DNA of 64,000 nucleotides, taken from assembly GCA_030386875.1 (NCBI GenBank), contig CM059559.1, forward strand, positions 70,012,392 through 70,076,391. The letters are read 5' to 3'. This document shows positions 42,396-52,625 of this stretch, piece after piece. Position 1 is the stretch's first letter; the number at the start of each line of letters is the position of its first letter. The position numbers and the translations under genes were made by a program. The stretch comes from Morinoia aosen. Its lineage: Eukaryota > Arthropoda > Malacostraca > Amphipoda > Talitridae. The notes beneath the pieces are model-generated. The model had not been told where the DNA came from and ran no database searches. It saw only the letters and a program-made list of their open reading frames with translations.

Positions 42396-45007
42396 TCTGA
42401 AATCACAGATGCTGGAGCCTGAGGCACATCAGTGACTGGAGACTGCAACGCACCAGATGGTGACGCTTGCAATGCAGGAGACTGCGCAAGCGACCGAGCA
42501 GCAAATAGCTGAGGTGACGCAAACGCATCATGCTCACGAGGCTCCCGCGACGGTGACGCAACTGGCGACCTAGACACGTCTCCCGTAACTTGCCCCACAC
42601 CCACAGGACATGTTGGCCGCTTGTGTCCCTCTTGATTACAAATAGAGCAAATCTGAACCCTCCCCTGCTTCTGGGGCACATCAACTGGTAAAGGCTGCGT
42701 CACATCAGGAACTGGAGGCTGCAACGCACCAGATGATGACGCTTGCGACGCGGGAGACTGCGCAGCCGAAGGAACAGCAAAAAACTCAGGTGACGCGAAC
42801 GCACCACGCTCCGGTGACGCAACCGGCGACCTCGGCACGTCTCCCGCAACTTGCCCCAGCCTCACAGGACAGGTGGGCCGCTTGTGTCCCGGCTGATTGC
42901 AAAACGAGAAAATGTGAACGATCGCCCGCTTTTGTGGCACATCTGAAGGATGCGGCACATCAACTACTGGGGGCTGTGGCACATCTGCTTGGGGCTGGTG
43001 AACATCAAGTACTATAGACTGCGCCACATCAAGGACTGAAGGCTGCAAAGCACCTGATGGTGACGCTTGCGATGCAGGGGACTGCGCAGGCGACCGAACG
43101 GCAAGTAACTGAGGTGAAATGGACACTCTACGCTCAGGGCGCTCCCGCAGCGGTGACGCAACCGGCGACCAAGCAGCAGGTAACTGAGGTGAAACAAACG
43201 AACCACGCTCACGGCGCTCCCGCAACGGTGACGCAACCGGCGACCTTGGCACGTCTCCCGAAACTTGCCCCAGCCTCACAGGACATGTGGGCCGCTTGTG
43301 TCCCGGCTGATGGCAAAATGTGCAAGTGTGAACCCTCGCACGCTTCTGGGCCACATCAAATACTGGGGACTGCGACACAAGTGATAAAGGCTGCGACGCA
43401 CCAGATGTTGACGCTTGCAACGCGGAAGACTGCACAGGCGACCGAGCTGCAGGTGGCTGAGGTGACGCGAACACACCACGCTCACGTAACTCCCGCAACG
43501 GTGACGCAGCCGGCGACCTCGACACGTCTCCCGCTAATTGCCCCAGCCTCACAGGACAAGTGGGCCGCTTGTGTCCCGGCTGATGGCAAAATGTGCAAGT
43601 GTGAACCCTCGTTCGCTTCTGTGGAACATCAAATAGTGGGGACTGCAGCACAACAGGTGATGGAGGCTGCGACGCACCAGATGTTGACGCTTGCGATGCG
43701 GGAGACTGCAGAGGTGACCGAACAACAGGTGGCTGAGGTGACGCGAACACACCACTCTCACGCAACGGTGACGCAACCGGCGACCTTGGCACGTCTTCCG
43801 CAACTTGCCCCAGCCTCAAAAGACAAGTCGACCGCTTGTGCCCCGGTTGCTTGCAAAAGGAGCAAATCTGAACCCTCGCCCGCTTCTGTGGCACATCAAA
43901 TACTGGGGACTGCGACACAACAAGTGATGGAGGCTGCGACGCACCAGATGTTGACGCTTGCGACGCGGAAGACTGCAGAGGTGACCGAACAACAGGTGGC
44001 TGAGGTGACGCAAACACACTACGCTCACGTAACTCCCGCAACGGTGACGCAGCCGGCGACCTCGACACGTCTCCCGCTAATTGCCCCAGCCTCACAGGAC
44101 AAGTGGGCCGCTTGTGTCCCAGTTGATTGCAAAAAGAGCAAATGTGAACGCTCGCCAGCTTCTGGGGAACATCTAAAGGCTGCACCACATCAATTGCTGG
44201 AGGCTGCGGCACACTATGCAATGGCGCCCGAATTACACCTGGCGATGGAGGCTGCAACGCACCAGATGGTGAAGCCTCAGCCCCAATCGGCGAACGCACA
44301 GCTGCAACGAGTGGTGAAGCAGACGCAACCAATTGCTGAGGTGCAGGTGACGCACGCGCTGCAGGCGACTGCGCAGGCGATCGAACGGCAGGTTGCTGAG
44401 GTGACGCGAACGCACCACGCACAGGACGCTCTCGCAACGGTGATGCAGCCGGCGACCTTGGCACGTCTCCCGCAACTTGCCCCAACCTCACAGGAAATTT
44501 TGGCCGCTTGTGGCCCGGCTGTTTGCAAAAGGAGCACGTCTGGATTCTCGCCATTTTCTGGAGAGGTTCTGCGCCCGCAGCTGAACAAACGTCCCTACTA
44601 TGCTCCCCACTACCGCATCCATCGCACGCCGCGGATGACGTTCCCACTTTCCCAATGACAGAACCCACACCACCGACAGCGCCAACAGAACCTACGCTAA
44701 CGACAGCGCCAACGGAACCCACACCACCGACAGCGCCAACAGAACCTACGCTACCGACAGCGCCAACGGAACCCACACCACCGACAGCGCCAACAGAACA
44801 TACGCTACCGACGGCGCCGACGGAACCCACGCCACCAACAGCGCTTACGGAACCCACTCTACCACTACCTGTTCCCACGCTACCGCTAACGGAAGCCGCG
44901 CTACTGCTGACACTCTCTACATCAGAAGAATCAGCGTGATAATTTGGGCAAGTTCTCTTATTATGGCCTTTTTGGCCACAACATGAACAGATTTTGCGTT
45001 TTCGCAT
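42356..45007 (-). CDS. N-terminal segment: repeated CCHC zinc knuckles and Pro/Ser linkers
   Basis: The segment has 883 codons from the ATG at 45,007, which follows a splice-acceptor-like TATTATTTTTTTTCAG, so a 5' non-coding exon is likely. Eight zinc-knuckle units of the form CX2CX4HX4C occur (CSCCGQKGHNKRTC first); two are damaged (one lacks its last Cys, one its first). Each knuckle is followed by a similar stretch (VRLGQVAGDV, then SPVASPLRE), so the region grew by duplication of a module of about 80-130 residues. A Gly/Ser/Val repeat (GAVGSVGSV type, 44,650-44,880) lies after the first knuckle. CCHC knuckles bind single-stranded nucleic acid. The last dozen codons and the stop derive from an inserted retroposon, so the natural continuation is lost. 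Confidence 0.7.
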   Translation of the reverse strand: MRKRKICSCCGQKGHNKRTCPNYHADSSDVESVSSSAASVSGSVGTGSGRVGSVSAVGGVGSVGAVGSVCSVGAVGGVGSVGAVGSVGSVGAVGGVGSVGAVVSVGSVGAVGGVGSVIGKVGTSSAACDGCGSGEHSRDVCSAAGAEPLQKMARIQTCSFCKQPGHKRPKFPVRLGQVAGDVPRSPAASPLRERPVRGAFASPQQPAVRSPAQSPAARASPAPQQLVASASPLVAAVRSPIGAEASPSGALQPPSPGVIRAPLHSVPQPPAIDVVQPLDVPQKLASVHICSFCNQLGHKRPTCPVRLGQLAGDVSRSPAASPLRELRERSVFASPQPPVVRSPLQSSASQASTSGASQPPSLVVSQSPVFDVPQKRARVQICSFCKQPGHKRSTCLLRLGQVAEDVPRSPVASPLRESGVFASPQPPVVRSPLQSPASQASTSGASQPPSPVVLQSPLFDVPQKRTRVHTCTFCHQPGHKRPTCPVRLGQLAGDVSRSPAASPLRELRERGVFASPQPPAARSPVQSSALQASTSGASQPLSLVSQSPVFDVAQKRARVHTCTFCHQPGHKRPTCPVRLGQVSGDVPRSPVASPLRERRERGSFVSPQLPAAWSPVASPLRERPERRVSISPQLLAVRSPAQSPASQASPSGALQPSVLDVAQSIVLDVHQPQADVPQPPVVDVPHPSDVPQKRAIVHIFSFCNQPGHKRPTCPVRLGQVAGDVPRSPVASPERGAFASPEFFAVPSAAQSPASQASSSGALQPPVPDVTQPLPVDVPQKQGRVQICSICNQEGHKRPTCPVGVGQVTGDVSRSPVASPSREPREHDAFASPQLFAARSLAQSPALQASPSGALQSPVTDVPQAPASVISDPSGGYNYCIYGN
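44650..44880 (-). repeat. 27/54-bp coding tandem repeat in the zinc-knuckle segment
   Basis: Units alternating ACACCACCGACAGCGCCAAC and related 27-bp blocks encode the Gly/Ser/Val-rich GAVGGVGSV pattern on the minus strand. Confidence 0.85.
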
Positions 45008-45223
45008 ATCTGAAAAAAAATAATAACAATTATAATACACATTAAATTGCAAGTAAATTATTGCCATACACTACCAAATAAAATAAAAAATAGAACGCTA
45101 AATCGAAAAAAATGACAACCGAACACGCAACGAAACAACGCACAATAAAAAACAACAACATTACAAGCTGTTTATATATTCACAGTTCATTAAAAAATGT
45201 AAACGCGCGACGATCAACAAAAT

Positions 45224-45760
45224 GTATGCGCGCGACGATTATAACAAAATATAAGCGCGCGACGATTATAACAAAATATAAGCGCGCGACGATTATAACA
45301 AAATATAAGCGCGCGACGATTATAACAAAATGTAAGCGCGCGACGATTATAACAAAATATAAGCGCGCGACGATTATAACAAAATATAAGCGCGCGACGA
45401 TTATAACAAAATATAAGCGCGCGACGATTATAACAAAATATAAGCGCGCGACGATTACAACAAAATATAAGCGCGCGACGATTATAACAAAATATAAGCG
45501 CGCGACGATTATAACAAAATATAAGCGCGCGACGATTATAACAAAATATAAGCGCGCGACGATTATAACAAAATATAAGCGCGCGACGATTATATCAAAA
45601 TATAAGCGCGCGACGATTATAACAAAATATAAGCGCGCGACGATTATAACAAAATATAAGCGCGCGACGATTATAACAAAATATAAGCGCGCGACGATTA
45701 TAACAAAATATAAGCGCGCGACGATTATAACAAAATATAAACGCGCGACGATTAAAAATC
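45224..45760. repeat. 27-bp minisatellite upstream of the giant gene
   Basis: About twenty copies of a 27-bp unit containing GCGCGCGACGATTATAACAA then AATATAA. Copies are nearly identical (variants: ACA for ATA, ATC for AAC). Each unit couples a CpG-rich palindromic half (GCGCGC) with a TATA-like half. It lies 220-750 bp upstream of the first ATG of the giant minus-strand gene, so it could act as a repeated promoter or enhancer. The + strand frame across it (from 45,112 to 46,014) is open only because the unit is a multiple of three. Confidence 0.95.
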
Positions 45761-45785
45761 ATAAATACACGTCACGTCACACTGG

Positions 45786-45895
45786 CCGTTGCAGTCTCCA
45801 GTCACACACACAGACACCGTTGCAATCTCAAGTCACACACAACACACACACACACACACACACACCGTTGCAGTCTCTAGTCACAGACACTCACA
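45786..45895. repeat. Short tandem of CCGTTGCAGTCTC units with (CA)n
   Basis: Three imperfect copies of GTTGCAGTCTCCAGTCACAC separated by CA-rich spacers; a (CA)n run lies at 45,842-45,864. Confidence 0.8.
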
Positions 45896-46267
45896 CGGTG
45901 TCCAACTTTGCATTTCTATTCAATAAATATCAACACCCACTCAATCACTTCCATATATCAATGTATTCCATTAAAAAATATAAGTACGCAGCCCAAATTG
46001 TCAACATACCATAAATAGTAGAAACAGATATACTCCATCATCCACGCAAAATGTCAAACGACGATGCTAATAAATTACTCCTAGCAGCCTTCACCACAAA
46101 AGTGCTGAAATAAAGTAACAGCAAAGACCCAACTCAATATATAGTTGAAAGAACGCAAAATCCGGTACACGCGGAACCAAAAATGAACAAAAAAACATTT
46201 TATATAAACTAAAATTAAAATAAAATTTCGTGCGATCTTTCAGTTTCAAACAGTGAAATAAATTATT

Positions 46268-46268
46268 A

Positions 46269-46300
<32 letters not shown>
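46268..46300 (+). repeat. (ATT)n microsatellite
   Basis: About eleven TAT/ATT triplets directly beside the tail side of a dispersed-repeat copy, as expected if the microsatellite grew from the retroposon's AT-rich tail. Confidence 0.9.
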
Positions 46301-46303
<3 letters not shown>

Positions 46304-46650
46304 ATATAAGAAAGTTTTAACCTCCCTTAACCACGACACAGGTGTTCCAAGAGAGGAAGGAGGAAGGCACCATTTATTATGGAGTTGATGGAACTCGGAA
46401 TCTATGCACAATGTGCACAGAAATAGTAAGCTAAGAAAGAAGTTCATGAAACAAGAAAAAGTTGAAGAAGAAAGTAGTAGGAGCTGAAAAACAAGGCAGC
46501 AGTGAATTTAAGAAAAATGGTCCACAACAAAACAAAACCTATTCCATTTCAACAAGAAGGAAGCCTACCTAAAGTTTAGCTCGGGCCCTCACATAGTCCC
46601 CCTAGGAGCGTTAATTCCCACAGATACAATAGTTGTACCCCCTGAGGGGC
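46304..46650 (-). repeat. Copy of the 364-bp dispersed repeat
   Basis: Full-length or nearly so, from AAGAAAGTTTTAACCTCCC to CCCCCTGAGGGGC. It preserves both the terminal small palindrome and the tail side. Confidence 0.85.
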
Positions 46651-46732
46651 ATACCAGTAAATTAGGAAGTATTAAATAAAAAAAATGAACTGTTAAAATC
46701 AAAAAGGAAAAAATGTAGCATAATAGACTACA

Positions 46733-47036
46733 GATTAGATTATTAGTTAGTTTAAGCCTCCATATCCTCAACAAATGAGATCCAAAGGGAGGAAGGAAGA
46801 AGGTACCATTTAGTATGGAATTAAGGGAACGCGGAATCTATGCAGAAAGGGCATAGAAACAGTAAGATGAGAAAGAAGTTCATGAAACAAGATCAAAGTT
46901 GAAGAAGAAAGTAGTAGGTGCTGAAAAAACAGGACAGCAGTGAACCAAAAAAAGATGGTCCGTAACAAAACAAAAACCTATGTTATTTTGGCAAAAAGAA
47001 AGCCTATCTAACCTTTAGCTTGGGCCCTCACATTGA
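46733..47036 (-). repeat. Copy of the 364-bp dispersed repeat, 5'-truncated
   Basis: It starts at the tail side (AGATTAGATTATTAGTTAG) and stops after GGGCCCTCACATTG, so it lacks the terminal palindrome. 5' truncation is typical of target-primed retroposition. Confidence 0.85.
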
Positions 47037-48545
47037 TAATGGACTATAAAGATAAACATTAGAAAGACCAGTTCACGTCAAACTTACCATTTGGGTACCG
47101 GTTCTTCTAGCTCAGTGTGAGTGGGAAGCCTACGACGCATCTTTCACCAACTATTGGATGCATGCTCCAAATCAATCATTCAAAACGGTAAAATAGTTCT
47201 TACACACAATTGTATGATCATCAAAAAGCAGAAGTAAATTAATCGGCACGCTCAGAAGCAAACTGCGTTGTTTGATAACAAGACAACACTCCAGATAAAT
47301 TTTTAAAAATTACGTTAACTTTGTAGAGACTGCCGGGAAGTGTACCTATTCCAACATAAGCCGTAGAATGCAAAAACTTGAAAGGCAAGCATAACTCTAG
47401 CTACGTGTGTATTTTCACAGCCAGTCTAAAGCTTATCAAATAATTCATTTAAAAACCCAAACAATGAATATATCATAAGAATGCAAAGGTTTCAATGAGT
47501 ACATCCAATTTTTTTTGCCGAGTTCCAATTGCGAGAAGAAAACAAGGATAACAAATGTGTAGCGCGTAGATAGTAATGCTTATTTATAACGCTTGACCCT
47601 AGCAATGAACCGAAACAAATCAACAAATTTACCTTGCACTACCATCCATTAATGTGTTTTAAGCGAGAACAGATGAACGACATAATAGTTCACAGCCTTA
47701 AATTATAAACAGACAAAGAAAAAAGGTTTATCACACGCTTGATACAATATAACACTTCATAGCCTTAAATTCATCTGACACTAACAAAATAAGGCTTGCA
47801 CAAGTCGAAAACTAAATGGTTGTTCATTAAGAGTCATTGGGAGTTTAATTAACGACACTTACTGAGCTGAGAGCGAGCAATGCGCAGATATTTGTACAAA
47901 TATCCCAGTTAAAAATTCATGCCGTTTTTAGGTCGACAGGTAGCAGAACACAGTGAAAGATGGCCGCTGAAGGTCAGAACGCTCCTCTGTCGGCCGCTCT
48001 CGACCAAAATTTCCCGTTCGACGGCTATCCGCTAGTCTCATTTAGACGGAAACAAGTCGGAAAAATCAAGCCCTTGCCCGAAGGCGGATTCAAGAGGAGA
48101 ATGTCGGCTTGCGTTCGACCTATTTGATTAACAGTCGAGCAACGGTTTTCTGGAAACTACAGAAATTTCTTTAGAATATCTTAAGTGCAACTTTAGATTT
48201 TAGTCTACCACTCATAACTTTTGAAATAATTCGCCTGTCGAGTTCAAATTACTCTCAAATGGAAGATAAAAACATTCTTAAGGGAAAATCTTACCTACGA
48301 ACATTCTTGACCACTCTCAGACAGCAAAATTCATTTGCCATTAAAATTACAGTCGGTAGCTGCCGAGGAAAACTTTCTAGTTGAAGCTGTCAACTAAAAA
48401 ATGGTACAGTTACCTAAAACTTTACCTTGCGGATTGTTATAATGTTCTATGGTATTTAAATGTCAATTTAATCATTTTGTATAGTGTACATTAAATAATA
48501 CTATATATCCTGTTCATCTGAGCCAAATTTTTATTTCCATTCGAG
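47037..48545. other. Unassigned stretch
   Basis: No supported gene is visible. The C-rich, G-poor bias fades here. Positions 47,930-48,130 are somewhat GC-richer without a convincing frame. Confidence 0.4.
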
Positions 48546-48568
48546 TTAAGGCCCGTCTACACTATCAA
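48546..48568 (+). repeat. Left TTA duplication and terminal inverted repeat of Harbinger
   Basis: TTA at 48,546-48,548, then AGGCCCGTCTACACTATCAA. Further inward both ends share CGAACAC-rich subterminal words. Confidence 0.9.
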
Positions 48569-49770
48569 ACTCTTCGTCAATCACGAACACACCAAAACGC
48601 GAACAAAAACACAAACTTTTCCGAATCGTGTCCAGACGTCCAGACTATACGCTTTCGGCGGACAGAAGTTGTTCGCGAGCAACATGTAAACAAACAATAC
48701 TGCTTCCCAAGTAAGTTGTAGTTAATTGATGCATATATTTGGTAAATTTAATTTGATGAGAGTTAATAACCATAATTTATCTGTGTGGGCATGTGTGAAC
48801 AGAAAATATTAAGAATCGCTGATGTATTATGAGAATATTTCGAATACCATCAGTGTTACAGTGGTAAGATGGGATCAGCTGATGTCCTCGATCTTTTTCA
48901 ATGCTCTTCATTAAGTTTATATTTTAGACTTGAGCTTAAAACTTTAAAATATGCTCTTACTCAGCCTATAGAATGTTTTTTTTTTTTTATTTTTTGTGAC
49001 CTAAATTTTCTGTAAGAGGTGAAAAAAATGCTCATATTTTTCATTTGTCATAAAATATTCCTACAATATTGGAATTAATTTACCGAAGTTATTTAATATT
49101 ATTCTGTTTAATTGAGCCAAAAATTTATTTCAAAAATTTAAAGTTTAGCTTATATATTTTATTAGTGTCTTAAACTATATGCAGTATCCATACTTTCTGT
49201 GCACATTTTTGAAGCCTCCATTACTCAGTAAAGCTTACCAGAATGTATTTTTACTATTGCACAAAAAATTTTTGAGTGCTTTTCTGTGAACATTGTAAAC
49301 ACCTAGATCTCTTATAACTACTAAACATATATGAGAAATAGTTCTAAGGGAAGAATTTGAGAACTCAAAGCTGAATGTCAAGCAGGCCATCTTTATATTG
49401 AATTTTTTTTGCTTGTTAAGGACCAAATTTTTTTAATTCATAATCATTTATGTCAGCACCTGCTCACTTATATATTTCATGAAAAGTGTGACAGTGGAAT
49501 GTAAGTTATCCATGTATATAATTTTGTGTATAAATTCTGTGTATAAAAATATAATCCGTGTATGATAATATATAATGAAATATAATGCGTAAATAAAAAA
49601 CAAAAGTATAATAGGTAATTATTCTGAATTATTGTTAAGACATCTCATATTGATTATTAAAAATTTGCTCCTATTCAGGACCTCATGACAATTATATTCC
49701 ACAAATTTTGATGCTAGGTAGTACATAATCATTATAATGTGTTCCTTATGTATGGATTATATTTTTACAG

Positions 49771-49897
49771 GTGGCTGCTACGAGGTGATTCATGCACTTC
49801 TCTACAGAATTTGACAAGAATATCAAAGCAGTTGCTCTCTATCATATCTGAAACTTGTGAGGCCATCTATACTCTACTTAAGGATGAAAACATGAAG
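49771..49897 (+). pseudogene. HARBI1-like transposase exon
   Basis: The exon lies between an acceptor (ATTTTTACAG) and a donor (GTATGC). It encodes 42 residues including RGDSCTSLQNLTRISKQ and SETCEAIYTLLKDENMK, which match the conserved region of Harbinger transposases (typically GDS..SLQ..FR.S...IS and CEAI...L...). This is the DNA-binding-proximal part and lies before the DDE core. No stop is inside this exon, but the rest of the gene is missing or broken. Confidence 0.8.
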
Positions 49898-50455
49898 GTA
49901 TGCATCCCATTGCAGTGTTGGGTTCATATATTACTTTGCAATGAATATTGTAATGTTGCTCAAATAGAAAAAAAATTTTTCTGGAATATTGAAACCATTA
50001 AGAAATTTGCAGTAAGTTGAACTCCCTTGAAATATGGTAATGAAACGAGTCAAGTGACCCACATATCATCATAAATACGGTATTGACTTGGTACAATAGC
50101 AGAGCTGAACACTATGTTTTTGCAACACTGTCTGGTCTTGGGGTGCTACTTGAATTGATGAACTCTCTCACAAAAAAGTAGTGGTGTGCAAAGTATATTT
50201 ATATATTTCAGTTGTTCTCGTAGTTGATTGTAACCTACTACAATTAGGATTACTTTGAAACCAAACTAGTTCAATTATTTGTGAACTTTCAGGGTCATGA
50301 GCAAAATGTATATTGTGATTTCTAGGGGAATCTATATAACCACTGTTTTCTTCCAGTAATATTGTTCACATCTCATGAAACAATAATGCATAAACCATCA
50401 AAAAATTTTGCGGTGGACTTCCATCTGTAATTCCCTTCGTTGTACTCATTTACAG

Positions 50456-50512
50456 ACTCCACAATCGCAAGCAGAGTCGGAATCTGCAGCCAGTGATTTC
50501 TACCTGAAGTGA
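50456..50512 (+). pseudogene. Harbinger transposase, next exon with premature stop
   Basis: After the acceptor TCATTTACAG the frame reads TPQSQAESESAASDFYLK and then stops. In active relatives this position continues into a WNFP-type motif and the catalytic region. A TGG-to-TGA change and further shifts have destroyed it. I could not follow the DDE domain downstream. Confidence 0.65.
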
Positions 50513-51480
50513 AGTTTCCCATAAAACATCTTGAATTTCATGAACTCTTCTCTAGAGATTGCATGCCACTTTAGCATCACTATGATGAAGTGAGAAGAGA
50601 GAGCTCCTTGAGCTGGCGGCAGCGGTGGACGCTGCAACTGTGCTGCTCCGCGATGTGGTGCTGCCGTGCCGCTTTCATCCGTGGAGGCAAAACTGCTGCT
50701 GCGTCCTAGAGCTATTATGAACTATGGACCGCCTCGACTACCTACATTGGCATTGCACAAATAACGTCCCCGTGAACTTCCTGTGGACGACTGCAGCGGT
50801 ACCAGAGACTTCAGAACGAGTTTGCTTTTGAGGTGGGTCGAAGTGACATGTAGCGCTTGGTTCGGTTGACTTTTTTTTTGAGAATTTCCCATCAAAAATG
50901 TTAATCCTCCATTCCATCCCTTTCCATAATTTCTATGTTGGTTGGATTGGAGTTTGAGGTCTTCAATGATGAGAAGGGATTAGGTTTTATGTACACATGC
51001 TAGTATGCCAAGAATTATCATTTTAAACATTTTCTGGTATTCAAACTACTCTAATTATCGTAATAATCTTTTGATTTAGTGAAGGTATGGTTAAATCGAA
51101 AAGGTATTTTGCAAAGTTCCCATAATACCGCCAATGTTTTAATTTATGAAAAGCTAAAATATTGCATTTCTTGAATTATAAACTGAACTCTCTCCGCTTG
51201 AAGCAATTCATTTCCTTGGGACCTTGTTTGACGTTAATGTTTGTTCACAGCCCGAGCTCGACCCTCCTAATCGTTTGTGCTCGTGGGCCAGCCGTGGTCC
51301 TGTCCTGCGCTGCCAAACCTTCCTGGTTTGGTTTTCCACGACTGGAGAGGAGCATTTGCACTACTGGTGTAAATGATTCATGACTTTACAATACTATCAT
51401 ATTATAATGCACTGGTGTCTTAATACTTTCCTTACCCGCCATCATATCTTCACGCACATTGGTTTTTCAAATGCTTTATA

Positions 51481-51660
51481 ACTGACATCAGGATACAATG
51501 ACGGTTACCCGGTCAAGTCTGTACCCATTTCCGACACCTGGGTAGGGTGTATCTGAGTTCTCTCCTTTCCCAACGGGGAGAAATCACTGCATGCCGCTGG
51601 GATTCAAAAAACCGACACCTACCCCATAAAGGGTGCATTCTTAACCACTTAATTTTGAAA
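51481..51660 (-). mobile_element. tRNA-derived SINE copy
   Basis: On the minus strand the order is an A-box-like AAGTGGTTAAGAATG, a damaged B box (GGTTTTTTGAATCCC), then TTTCTCCCCGTTGGG and GAAATGGGTACAGACTTGACC. These blocks match the copy at 9,651-9,850. It lies inside the Harbinger element. Confidence 0.7.
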
Positions 51661-52254
51661 AAATCATGTAGTCCTGTATTCAAGCAAGGGAAAAAACAGT
51701 TGAATATTTTTGTGTATGATCCCAAATGTGAAGGACATCGATCAGTTACCAAGAAGATGATAAACCTGTTCTGAATACAATTTTGTAGGTCAATTACCTA
51801 CAACCATGTTGAAGAATGCATTTTCATGAAACTGAGTAACATAAGGACAACAGTGAACCCAGAACAGGTGTTCTCAAAGAGTAAGTGTGTGAATTCATTT
51901 TATTCAATATTCACAATGAAAATAACTGCATGGATAAAAACAGTAAGTCAAAGGTTAAAGGCACCAGAAACAAGTCATAAAGATACCTTGAAAGGTAAAA
52001 ATTTGCAAAGGTGACTTGTTGTATGCACAGATATCTAAAAACTGAATATCTAATCATCCATTGACAAAAACTATGATTAAACCAAATTGCAGTGCTATGT
52101 AAAATTAATACACCAATAAAGATTTAATTTCTAAACTATTTCAAATGTTTCTCATAAGTTGTTAATTGTTTCTTTCAGCTTAAATTGCAAGTTTGTTGTT
52201 CCCCATACATTGCACTATTGTTATTACCAATGAAGAGAACATACATGTTACTTT

Positions 52255-52625
52255 GAGCCTCCTTAAGGGAATCAAACGATTTTTCTTGTAAATTCTTTGA
52301 AAAATAATAAAAAAATGCGTCTGTAGGGAAATAAGCTCTCGGATATTCGCAGCATGGTTATAACATTCGAATAGACAGTTGTAGTCCAAAATTTGTTAAA
52401 ATTTACCCATACCCATACCCACATCCACATCACATAGGGCTCTGAACGTCCATTCAAATGTTCCAAACATGTTGTGAATACCTGCAAGCTTATTTCGCTT
52501 TTGACGCTATTGAAATATTTTATATTAAATTTTTAGGTTTTATACCAAAAAATCGTTTGATTCCCTTAACCACAACAAGGGTGTTCCAAAGAGAGGTATA
52601 AAGTAGGGATCATTGAGTATCAAAC
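52255..52625 (-). repeat. Fragment of the 364-bp dispersed repeat split by a MITE
   Basis: GAGCCTCC before and CCACAACAAGGGTGTTCCAA after the MITE together restore the repeat's tail-side sequence. The MITE entered at the repeat's own TTAA. Confidence 0.7.
52267..52565. mobile_element. TTAA-flanked MITE (299 bp)
   Basis: It begins GGGAATCAAACGATTTTT and ends with the exact reverse complement, with TTAA at 52,263-52,266 and 52,566-52,569. TTAA duplication points to piggyBac-type mobilisation. No coding capacity. Confidence 0.9.

Larger units (their letters stand above)
35008..45007 (-). pseudogene. Giant CCHC-Rep-helicase-GIY-YIG gene of a Helitron-like element, split by three lesions
   Basis: Read from 45,007 downwards, four open segments follow each other on the minus strand: a multi-zinc-knuckle region, a Cys-rich zinc-finger-like region, a long Rep plus Pif1-like helicase region, and a C-terminal GIY-YIG-like region. 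The first break is a 364-bp retroposon with a 15-bp target duplication; reading resumes in the same frame beyond it. The second (near 41,765) needs one extra base and the third (near 35,368) one missing base to explain. Undisturbed, it would have been about 3,200 codons. Rolling-circle transposons use a single Rep-helicase protein that nicks and unwinds DNA. Zinc knuckles at the front and a GIY-YIG nuclease at the back are unusual. The long open segments show that decay is recent. Programmed frameshifting or sequencing error cannot be excluded for the two single-base breaks. Confidence 0.7.

Noticed and set aside
43057..44658. 533-codon + strand frame
   Set aside because: It is antisense to the zinc-knuckle segment. 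The knuckle motifs and Pro/Ser linkers on the minus strand show which strand is coding.
45112..46014. 300-codon + strand frame of repeated ATIITKYKR units
   Set aside because: It is the 27-bp minisatellite read through, with no conserved domain and no flanking gene structure.
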